From Larix sibirica (Eukaryota > Streptophyta > Pinopsida > Pinales > Pinaceae): a stretch of DNA of 16,033 bases. The DNA lies in the NCBI GenBank assembly GCA_004151065.3, contig NWUY0300034062.1:1-16033 (forward strand), read 5' to 3'. The translations under genes were made by a program, and so were the position numbers. This document shows, in pieces, positions 1 through 7,329 of the stretch (positions are counted from its first letter, which is position 1; each line of letters opens with the position of its first letter). The notes under the pieces are model-generated. The model ran no database searches and had not been told where the DNA came from. It saw only the letters and a program-made list of their open reading frames with translations.

Positions 1-295
1 AACACTGTAAAAATATGCTTACCTGGTCTTGAGAGTCATGACTTTGTGCTCTTCTGCATTCTTCTTCTTCCTACCATGCAATTTTCTGTTGCTCCTCATT
101 GTGTAGACTGCGCAGCATTTCCTCCTCACGCAACTTTCTTCCTTTATGCTCCTCTTCTCACAGGCTATGTAACTAGTCCTCCCTTCGCAATCGATCTTGG
201 AGCAACTCCTCTTCTTACAAAGTTGCTTCTTCTACTTCCTGCTGTGCGTCGCTTAGGAACTGTCACTGGTGCGCTGCATCAAATTTCGGGAAAGC
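1..295 (-). other. Glu/Arg-rich coiled-coil-like tail of gag, element A
   Basis: One minus frame from 295 reads AFPKFDAAHQ*QFLSDAQQE and continues as Glu-, Arg- and Leu-rich sequence (EEELLQDRLRRED, REEEMLRSLHNEEQQKIAW) with four stops to the left edge. Element B has the counterpart KLFPKFDDAQHM*FLRE*DE at the same place, between the last knuckle and protease. High charge and regular Leu spacing suggest a coiled coil. Dense GAA/GAG codons explain the TTC-rich plus strand here. Role unknown; possibly particle assembly or a spacer before protease. Confidence 0.6.
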
Positions 296-492
296 CTACG
301 CAACCTTCTTTATCTTGGCTCAACTAGTTGTTCTGCGCTGCGTGCTCCAAAATTGTCTTCTCCTGTATTTGCACCCCCTCGAGTCACTATGTTAACATGG
401 GTAGGGCCCTGTTCGTTACAATCTTCTTGGGGTTCGACTATCACCATATTGCAACGATCCTTCTTTTCTTCCCACTTCGCCATTAGATCAGG

Positions 493-983
493 ATAGTTCT
501 CAGTCAGCTGATCTGTACTATGGTAATAGCCGCAAAAGGAGGATGGTTTGTTGCAAAACCTTGGCAAATGGCTTGGTAGTTGAAGCAGATGGTTTGTTTG
601 CCCCCTCCTCCATAACCTCATTCCCGACCCCTATATCCATCACGCGTTGCTCCCTGATTTCCTCCTTGGTTAGGTCCCTTATTCTCTTCTGTGCCTTGGA
701 CCCGGAATGCGTCTGTTGTATTGTCCTTCATTAGCTGTAGTGCGCGGTAGTTGTTAACATCATGCCCAATTGATTTGCAAAATTCATAGAATGCGGCATG
801 GGAAGAACTCTGATACTTCTGCAGTGTCGGGCATTTCGGAGGCGAGTGTCCCTATGTTATGCAGATCTCACACCATTCCGCTTTGGTTCCTGCTAGGAAT
901 GGGCTCGGCGCGACAGTATCTATGTGATTGTTCAAGGTTGGGCACTCGTTCTTGTGGTGGCCTTCTATAGAAGTTGTACCACA
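493..983 (-). other. Five CCHC zinc-knuckle-like motifs in gag of element A
   Basis: Five motifs of about 14 residues lie in order on the minus strand. K1 (983-942) is CGTTSIEGHHKNEC. K2 (872-831) is CEICIT*GHSPPKC, a perfect CX2CX4HX4C apart from an internal stop. K3 (788-747) is YEFCKSIGHDVNNY, with first and last Cys changed to Tyr. K4 (587-553) begins CFNY and ends RFC but has lost 7 bp net. K5 (534-493) is CGYYHSTDQLTENY, with two Cys changed to Tyr and the His changed to Gln. Such knuckles bind RNA during packaging. A Gly/Arg-rich spacer lies between K3 and K4. The same five, with the same spacing, occur in element B. Confidence 0.75.
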
Positions 984-1155
984 CATTCTCGTGAACCGCT
1001 TTTTCTATTGAGGATTGTTGTAACTGCGCAGTTAGCACAGAAAACTGCGATTGCACCTATATGCCATTCTGGTTGATGACTCTCCTCTTGGAGTGGCTTC
1101 TAAGCACATTGCTACGTCCAGAGTTTTTGATTGGGTGTCCACCTTCTAAATACAT

Positions 1156-1264
1156 AAAAATTGGGTTAATCATAGTAAATGTTGGTTTAATTAAAAAATA
1201 TCCCACTAAAAAATTAAAACCCCTAAATTTATCCCATGGACTAAGATTAGCCCCTAAAATTTTC
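1156..1264. repeat. AT-rich imperfect inverted-repeat cassette replacing part of gag
   Basis: Gag homology stops near 1265 (after ESIWDQGK) and resumes near 1151 (KVDTQSKTLD in one frame). Between lies AT-rich DNA with no gag similarity. Its ends are related inverted arms: AAAAATTGGGTTAATCATAG at 1156-1175 against the complement of 1241-1263. An inner pair is GGTTTAATT (1184-1192) against AATTAAAACC (1212-1221). Read on the minus strand, two units of about 31 bp share TTAGGGG, TAAT and GGGATA. It could be a decayed MITE or filler DNA from break repair. No target-site duplication is visible. Confidence 0.4.
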
Positions 1265-1846
1265 CCTGGTCCCAGATGGACTCACAAACCCATTGTTTGA
1301 TTTCCTTTATCTTAGTGATACACTGGAATTTGATTTTAGATTTTGAAACTCCTTCAGAACATTCTTCTTAATGGTCGCTAGCAGTCTTATCTTTAAAGGG
1401 TCTATCATTGTTTTGTATTTCATATACCAAGTCAGAGCCCAATATCTGAACGTAGTCTCTAGTTGTGCAACCTTATCGTCTTCATCCGTGATCTATTTCA
1501 CTGATTAAATAGCCTCACAAGTGAACCAGTTATGCTCGGTATCATCTTTTTATGTCCCATGGAATACAAGCATTCTTAAGGTGGAGTCTGATGAAATCTC
1601 CATTCTACTATGTACTAACAAACTCGATCTTCTTATTAGAACTAATGCAGTTGCCACTGTAGTATTTTGTTTTGAACTCTAAGGTTATGGGGTAGAACTG
1701 GCTTCTACTCCTCTGGTTGCTTCTCTATTTGCTTTGGGGATCACCTCCTTCTCAAACAAGGTTAACAAACTGGCTTCTTGATCAATTAAAGGGAACAAGG
1801 GGGTTGAGATGAAGAGTGGCTTTCTTTTGGCACGTTCCTTCTCACA

Positions 1847-2311
1847 ACGTTGAATCTAGGAGATGACAGTTTTTTATGCATAGGCTCTATAAAAATCATC
1901 TTAGTGCCTCCATATAGCTGCATTTCCTCTTCTTTTTCATCCTCTGGGTTTCCTCTTCTTCTCTTCCTCCAGGATCCAATATCATCGTCCTCTTTTTAGC
2001 TTTCATTGTCTTCTATCCCACACCTCTTTGGGGGTCTTTCGTCTACTGCACAAGCACTACCCACCCTGCTAATGCATCCATCCCTACTATGCACCCTCTA
2101 AGTGCAGTCGCTGCTCTAGCATTCTTCTTCCCTCTCCTATTAGGACAAGTATCCCCCTTCGGCTACATTCCTCTTCTCTCTCTTGTCATTGAATTCCTTA
2201 TGGTGTCCCTTCTTTCATACATTTCCTCCCTCTGGAGTCATTTCTCTTATGGATCTATAGTTGTGCTACCTACTTCCCCCACTTCTTCATGCCCTACCCT
2301 CTTGATGCAGG
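1847..2311 (-). other. Charged linker between N-terminal ORF and gag capsid, element A
   Basis: No conserved domain is recognised. All three minus frames are broken, but short open pieces are rich in Glu, Arg and Lys, for example REEMYERRDTIRNSMTRER near 2220-2165 and ILDPGGREEEETQRMKKKRK near 1983-1924. That composition fits a low-complexity linker in a long gag protein. The plus strand here contains an open frame of 153 codons (2089-2550) which I treat as its antisense shadow. Confidence 0.4.
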
Positions 2312-2931
2312 GTTTACCCTACCATAGTATCACGTTTCATGGTCTTCAACCCCTTCTCAATGAACAACATCATGATCCACACTGGTATCTCTGCCATGTA
2401 CCTTTTTTCTATGACCCACTTTTCAAACCTAGATTCTACGCAACTATAGGATTCGCTACACTCTATGGAAAACTCTACAATGTATCCTTCCTTCACCCAC
2501 TGAAACCAAAAATCCACTTCCCTAGACCATTTATTGTTTATATTTTTTAAATCTTCTACCCTCTCTTCAGTCCATACTATTGGCTCAAGTCTTCTTCGGG
2601 TAATATTGATTTCGGTTTATCTTTTTATCCATTCATGCAATAAATGAGTAAATTCACCAAAAAAAAATTTGTGTAGATCAGAGTATATATACCTTTATTT
2701 CTATTGTGTCGGATCAATCAATAGCCCTCTGGTATCCTTTTGCACGAACTCATCCTCTTTAATCTCCAACCATTCCTCAATTTCTTCTTTGGTGGGTTTC
2801 CACATCATTTTGTCATCCCTCCTCTACGATCCCAATGTCAGCCCCGGAAATGGAACCAATTGTTGGTTGTGGTCATTCAAAACCAACGTTCAAGTGGCTT
2901 CTCCGACAAGTAATCTATAGGCACTGACATA
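2312..2931 (-). pseudogene. Unidentified Trp-rich N-terminal retroelement ORF, element A
   Basis: A single minus frame of about 165 codons from ATG at 2808-2806 to a stop near 2312 has only three internal stops. It starts MMWKPTKEEIEEWLEIKEDE, continues through LLIDPTQ, FFFGEFTHLLHEWIKR, VWTEERVEDLKNINNKW and REVDFWFQWVKEGYIVEF, and ends CVESRFEKWVIEKRYMAEIP plus MLFIEKGLKTMKRDTMVG. Regularly placed Trp and amphipathic helices suggest a folded helical domain. Upstream, other frames give MFNMSVPIDYLSEKPLERWF (from about 2932) and LNDHNQQLVPFPGLTLGS, so the true start is uncertain and a frameshift is likely. It lies directly before gag on the same strand, so it is probably an N-terminal gag extension or a pre-gag accessory ORF. 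I do not recognise a named family. Its antisense strand is the source of long plus-strand open frames. Confidence 0.55.
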
Positions 2932-3403
2932 TTAAACATCTTAAAAATGAGATAAGGTCTCACCCAAGACGGACATAAGAATCACAAGGACCGTCAAATG
3001 GGTTGTGCAGGGAGGGATGGGGAATTATCTCCATTTACTTAACCATTTAGATACATATTCATGCATGCAATACAATAAACAACTTACCTCCATCTCTTAG
3101 TACATATTAAGCATTCATCATAAATTATAATCACCAATAGACTTCACAGCATGGAAAGGGAAAAAACTTTCTATTAATCATTAAGTGGATCTAGGTACAT
3201 TCTACAGAATCGGCTGGAAAAATCAGAAAACTTCATATTCAACTCAACAAATTAGGTGGTTCTCAAGAACACATCAAAACCTTGGGTCATGAACACCATG
3301 CCAAAGACAATAAGTGACGGAACAAAACCCACTACAACTGAACCGAACCCATTAAGAAAGATGGTTATAAATAAGCTCATGTTCCCTTCCTAGTCACTAG
3401 TCG
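2932..3403. other. No gene seen; possible 5' leader of element A
   Basis: AT-rich sequence with no sustained frame on either strand. It would hold the untranslated leader, primer-binding site and 5' LTR of element A if these survive, but I find neither a good tRNA-complementary stretch nor TG/CA LTR ends. Confidence 0.4.
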
Positions 3404-3960
3404 ATGCATTGCCTTTGTATCATGCAACATGCTAGACATGTATTATTGTTGACACACATCATGAGATTTTCGTGGACTAGTCTCCTTTGCACACTCCTTG
3501 TTACTAGTTGTATTGTTTGGCACCCGAACACTTGCCTCAAAACTTGGGTGCTAACACTCAACTTGGGTTCCAATTTGATTAAGGGACTCGAGTATTTGAA
3601 GAATTCCTACTTAGGACCCATACCTCCCTACTCTAACATTTGTACTCGGACCTACATATTTCCATCCTCTACCTCCAAGATTATCACCTTCATAACAACC
3701 TCAATGTTATTTTATTGTTCCATTTCTACTTCAATTTCCAAAAAGGTCTCCCTCCATCGCACTTTTGTTGCTTCCTATACCTTGATAGTTTCATCACACC
3801 CCCTCCTAATTTTTACATCCTAGACATCCTAACTGAGATTCCTTTCGATTCTATGCAACGAGTGAGTGAGATGAAAAAACTTGTCTTCCACACATCACAA
3901 CCTGTGGTACTAGTCGCAATCTACCTCCCTCCATATGCATTGCAGAGGCATGACAATTAG
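3404..3960 (+). other. Two overlapping unassigned open frames
   Basis: Two plus frames are open over 3404-3823 (139 codons) and 3640-3960 (106 codons). The first is rich in Ser, Thr, Leu and Ile. The second contains GLPPSHFCCFLYLDSF and EIPFDSMQRVSEMKKL. The minus strand of the same stretch has acidic pieces such as ETFLEIEVEMEQ and VVMKVIILEVEDGNM broken by stops, so the plus frames may be shadows of another decayed acidic ORF. I recognise no domain on either strand. Could be a retroelement fragment or chance; coding status is not established. Confidence 0.2.
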
Positions 3961-4271
3961 CCTAAGTCTTGAGGTCCATTTGATGGGATTATCTATGATA
4001 GAGAAGTAATAGAGAGAAGAGTAGAGAACAACACCTGAGTCTTCCCACAAATCCATTGCTTTCCATTAAATCCTTGATCTCCATTTCTAGCCATAATGTT
4101 TCTCAATCCACATTCCATGATTGAACCATGAACACAATCCATTGGCATTATGTTTTGGATGGGGGTGATGGAAGGAAATGCCCTTTAAAGCATGGGAAGA
4201 GGAGGATGGTAAAACCCTTGTACATTTATTATTAACTCTCCCCCAATGCACACGGACATGACACATGCCCC
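3961..4271. other. No gene seen; possibly 3' flank of the RNase H fragment
   Basis: No sustained frame or known site. It lies immediately 3' (minus sense) of the RNase H-like remnant, so it may be the 3' untranslated tail of that element. No terminal poly(A) run was recognised. Confidence 0.3.
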
Positions 4272-4689
4272 CTACCATGTGTTCCATGGCAACCCACCTC
4301 TCAATTCTTCATTGCCTTGTTTTATGACAAATGTAATACCCTCCCCATTGAGCTTGAGGAATCCTTCCACCATGGTTGTGGCACAATTTGTTTCCCTATC
4401 AGCCTCTTCGTTTAGTTCCCAAAGTATGTGCTGAAATTAAACATTGTGCATCCATTATGTAATATCATTTACTCGCATGATAGGGCATTAAGAGTGAGAG
4501 TCCTGAGGGTGAGTACTTGTTTATACATATTTGATGATAAATCAAGATTTGCCTAGTATGATGGCAGATTGAATACCTTGTTGTTGTAAGATTTTATATC
4601 CTTGTAAAGAGATAATGCCTCAACTTAATTATTGGTGTTGATTCATAATCCCCAGGAAAATGTTTTTATAATATTTCCCTTTGGGATGT
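4272..4689 (-). pseudogene. RNase H-like domain remnant, probably from a LINE (non-LTR) retrotransposon
   Basis: The minus strand gives the characteristic segments of a plant RNase H-like domain in order. HPKGKYYKNIFLG is near 4689. GL*INTNN*VEALSLYK (about 4650-4600) matches the family pattern of TNN followed by a catalytic Glu (codon 4621-4619). After a one-base frameshift comes KILQQQGIQSAIILGKS*FI, where the usual GDS reads GKS (Lys codon 4550-4548), so the second acidic residue is lost. The last block, FQHILWELNEEADRETN, has the H...E.N..AD signature, with Asp at 4400-4398. The frame closes at 4274-4272. The first strand with FDGA is not visible. Plant LINE ORF2 proteins often end in such a domain, which with the lone C-terminal fragment suggests a 5'-truncated LINE. 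A captured cellular RNase H is possible. At least five stops are present. Confidence 0.6.
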
Positions 4690-6273
4690 AGATTCTCCCC
4701 CACTTCTTCCACCTGTAGTTTACCTATTGATATCTTAAAACAAAATTAATCATTTATTAAAACCTGCTATAAAAAATTTATTGTTATAGACAATAGATTT
4801 ATGACTAATCAGTGTTCACATGATAGGTAGTACTAGTATATCCAATGTTGGATATATTATTCTTCCCCTATAAAATATTAGGGTTATAACTGGCTGTAAT
4901 CATAGCTATAATATGCTTTATAAGATGGAACTCACCGATGTCAATTTTTTGTGAGGTTCAAAGTGGTCCAAAAAAATTATAGTTTATATTTGTAGTGGTC
5001 ATGTCATCTTATTGATTGTTACTTAGTTTTAACTACAACACCCATGTTGCAACGTGCTACTTATTTATTTCCTCGACAATATTGAAACTTTCCCCCCTTT
5101 TCTGCCTCCTAATCTATTTTAATGAATTGGGAGAGATAAGTTTTTGTATGAGTCCCGGGGTTATGTGTATTGTGTCACTAAGTGCTAATATATCACTATA
5201 AAACATATCAATGATCACTTGATTAGAATTCCATAGCATTTAAAATAAACAAATCAATTGATTTCTATACTATGATGTATACTCTACTATTTTACTTACC
5301 GATGCAATAATGTAAGATAAGATGCAATTTTCAAAAAAATTGAAAGCAATTATCCTATGAATCTTAATATTTCAATGCACTTAAATGTTGGTAGTTCTAT
5401 TCTAGGCATGTCTAACATTTACATCTATATTCATGTAGAAAAGTAACAAATTGTTTGCATCAAGTCTTGCAGAACTAATGAGAAAACACAAGAGCAACAT
5501 TTCCTATTGAATATAACAAAGTAGTGTTGAACTCTCAGTCTCACCAAATCAATATCAAAATCAAAGAAAAATACAAAATCATTTTAAATGAAATGAGGTT
5601 GAGACTAGAAGGGAATTCAAACACTATAAATAATTATTTTACAATATGCAATATTACCAACTTGGAGCTATGTGGCCATAATACCCAACAATTGTAGAGA
5701 TAGAATCATACCCCCTACCACAACTCTAGAAAATTTTGCAACACCAAAAATCTGCAACAAGAGGCCCAAAATCATCATCCAACAAAAAAATATTGGACTT
5801 CACGTCTTCGTTAAAAAATCTTGGTACATAATCATGATGACGATATACCTGGCCCGAATTTATTCTAAGGGTAATATTATATTTTGTGTGCTAGTTAACA
5901 CCAAGCTTAGGCCCATAAATCGGATCCCCCAGCATTTGGGATATACTCATGGGCCAATAGCATTGAATCATTATTACTTAACACCATCTTTAGTACTTAT
6001 ACATGATCTACACCAATGACTCCACCTTTACTTTGAAACCATTGTCAAATGTTGGAAGCATCACTTTTACCATCACTCCAAAGCATACCAATGGCCAATA
6101 ATTGACCATTTTTCAATGTATCCTTGTAAGTTCTAATCATGCAATTAATATTTACAACTCCTTGTGGGGCTAAAAAATACGAAATCTTTGAATAATCATA
6201 CCATTTTGACATCATGATACCTAATCAATTTTTTCCTAAAGGGTTCATGGTTTTTTATTCTCACAACCTATAT
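4690..6273. other. No gene recognised
   Basis: About 1.6 kb of AT-rich DNA with many short direct and inverted A/T runs. A 115-codon plus frame at 5672-6019 and a 61-codon one at 5016-5201 show no domain, no coding-like composition and no support from context. No reverse transcriptase motif was found upstream of the RNase H remnant. This may be the flank into which the copia element inserted. Confidence 0.4.
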
Positions 6274-6691
6274 TGTTAGGATATTTAGGCATTGAGGATT
6301 AATTAAGGTCAACTTGGTCTAATGTGATATTAGATTAAAGTGTTAATTTAGTGTGTCTCATTAGTGTGATTTTGTAATTCACTAATATTGCAATCATAAT
6401 CCTGTCCTACACATGAGTGATCCAATGGTTCCATCATCTCCTCAATATGAATTACANTTTAAAGAGCATGGAGGGTCATTGTTCAATGATCAACTGTGAG
6501 AGATGTTCATGTACTTAATTATTTCTTCCATTAATATATTGCCTCAATGGCCACGTTGCTTAGGGTCGTATACTATTTCCTTCTTTTGGGTTTTAATCAC
6601 ATATACATCAGTGTATTGATGTTTTCTATATGTGTGTGAGCATTATTATTAAGGTGTTTGACCTATGTGAACCTACCCAAGAGTTCTCACA
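6274..6691 (+). repeat. Ty1/copia-type LTR (5' LTR, 418 bp)
   Basis: Begins TGTTAGGATATTTAGG and ends GAGTTCTCACA, giving the TG...CA ends of an LTR, and is followed without a gap by a tRNA-iMet-type primer-binding site. That junction fixes both the orientation (plus) and the right edge. The left edge is the nearest TGTTAG; the five bases before it are TATAT, a candidate target-site copy whose partner would be outside the window. No second copy is seen here. One ambiguous base (n) is at 6457. The copia interior is cut off by element B 38 bp after the primer-binding site. Confidence 0.65.
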
Positions 6692-6703
6692 TGGTATTAG
6701 AGA
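6692..6703 (+). other. tRNA-iMet primer-binding site of the copia element
   Basis: TGGTATTAGAGA directly follows the CA end of the LTR. It is one transition from the common plant copia primer-binding sequence TGGTATCAGAG, which pairs with the 3' end of initiator methionine tRNA. This is the priming site for minus-strand DNA synthesis. It supports Ty1/copia rather than gypsy for this LTR. Confidence 0.7.
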
Positions 6704-6741
6704 TATTTTTAAAATTTGTTCCCTATGTTGATCTAGATCTA
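6704..6741 (+). other. Truncated copia leader and insertion point of element B
   Basis: Thirty-eight bases of copia leader remain before the LTR of element B starts at 6742. The last five bases, ATCTA, are the expected left copy of the target-site duplication for B; the right copy should lie beyond the window, past the 5' LTR of B. Confidence 0.45.
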
Positions 6742-7315
6742 TGTTGGTGTAAAACTTAGACCCTAGGTTCTAAATTCAGAACCAACGACACTCCTATGAG
6801 AATTGGCATTTTCATTACCCAAAAAGGGAAAAGTCTTACCTGAGACTCTCACAGGGATTACTAAGACTAAAATAAGGCTAAGGATTGGTAAGCATTGAAC
6901 AACAAGTTATTCTCCATTATTCACAGATAATTTTAAAAAACAACATAAACCACGTAAGAATCATGTGCATTCTATCAACAGACATCATTAAATCAAGAAC
7001 GAAGAACTAATAATATAATATTGTCTTTCATATATTTATATTGTATACTCAAAATATCAGTTGCGCCAAGGAATGAACCAAAAACAATCCCATCCCTTTT
7101 ATACAAAATATTAGACAGTTATCAATTTCCCAATAGTATTTTAACTCATACTAGTGGCTTATGCATTAACCTAACTTAACCTTAACTTATATTTATACTG
7201 CCCAAGTCGCTATACAGAATACTACACAAGCTATTACAAAATATTGTGTGACCTATTACAATGTATATCTTTCTTTCACAAATATTAGAACAATGCAACT
7301 AACATATCGCCAACA
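6742..7315 (-). repeat. 3' LTR of element B (574 bp)
   Basis: In the element's sense the LTR starts TGTTGGCGATATG (7315 down) and ends ACACCAACA (6742). TGTTGG and CCAACA are perfect 6-bp terminal inverted repeats with TG/CA ends. It lies just after the end of ORF3, contains a TATA box, and its far end abuts copia leader sequence, so both edges have independent support. The polypurine tract expected next to 7316 is not clear; a purine-rich run GGGGATGAGCGAAA lies about 20-35 bp upstream. The partner LTR is outside the window, so insertion age cannot be estimated. Confidence 0.7.
7095..7103 (-). promoter_or_regulatory. TATA box of the element B LTR promoter
   Basis: TATAAAAGG on the minus strand, about 210 bp into the LTR. 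A TATA box in this position would set the U3/R boundary 25-35 bp further on, near 7070. No other TATAAA match of this quality was noticed in this LTR. Confidence 0.5.
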
Positions 7316-7329
7316 GGCACCCAACACTA

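Larger units (their letters stand above)
1..1846 (-). pseudogene. gag: gag polyprotein remnant (capsid, zinc knuckles, Glu-rich tail), element A
   Basis: Gag forms the virus-like particle of an LTR retrotransposon and packages its RNA. One minus frame runs from 1846 to about 1313 with only a few stops. It includes MEISSDSTLRMLVFHGT (from 1603), then HNWFTCEAI, QLETTFR and LTWYMKYKT, and KEFQNLKS near 1345. A one-base loss then shifts frame into CITKIKEIK. The same block in element B reads MKYQ...LKEFQKQKSESHCITKIKEIK. The middle of the capsid (1265-1152) is replaced by unrelated AT-rich DNA. Coding resumes with TLDVAMCLEATPRGESSTRM (about 1123-1064) and VQSQFSVLTAQLQQ (1056 down), matching VLEIVMQLE...GGESSTRM and VQSQLATLTS in B. 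Knuckles and an acidic tail follow. A pseudogene by every measure; the family call rests on the gag order and the alignment with B. Confidence 0.75.
1..2931 (-). mobile_element. Ty3/gypsy-type LTR retrotransposon, element A, 5' coding part (decayed)
   Basis: The minus strand carries, in order, a Trp-rich N-terminal frame, a charged linker, a gag capsid-like block, five CCHC-like knuckles and a Glu-rich tail. The order matches the gag of element B at the other end of the window, and the two align over the capsid block, every knuckle and the VTRGG and FPKFD motifs of the tail. Protease and the rest of pol would lie beyond the left edge. No LTR or primer-binding site was recognised to the right of 2931, so the 5' limit is unknown. 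Several stops and at least three frameshifts mark it as an old, dead copy. Confidence 0.75.

Noticed and set aside
46-734. Plus-strand open frames at 46-327, 269-496 and 543-734
   Set aside because: Antisense shadows of the minus-strand gag of element A; the TTC-rich codons are complements of Glu codons.
1061-1300. 79-codon plus-strand open frame
   Set aside because: Spans three unrelated pieces (gag antisense, the AT-rich cassette, gag antisense), so it is a chance frame.
2089-2550. 153-codon plus-strand open frame, hydrophobic, membrane-like
   Set aside because: The minus strand over 2312-2550 shows a coherent Trp-rich protein continuing to 2808 in the same frame; the plus frame is its shadow and ends without any domain.
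4087-4434. Minus frame 4087-4287 and plus frame 4246-4434
   Set aside because: The first has low-quality composition and lies past the end of the RNase H frame; the second is antisense to the RNase H remnant.
5672-6019. 115-codon plus-strand open frame
   Set aside because: No domain, AT-driven composition, no supporting context; an opposite-strand piece is no better.
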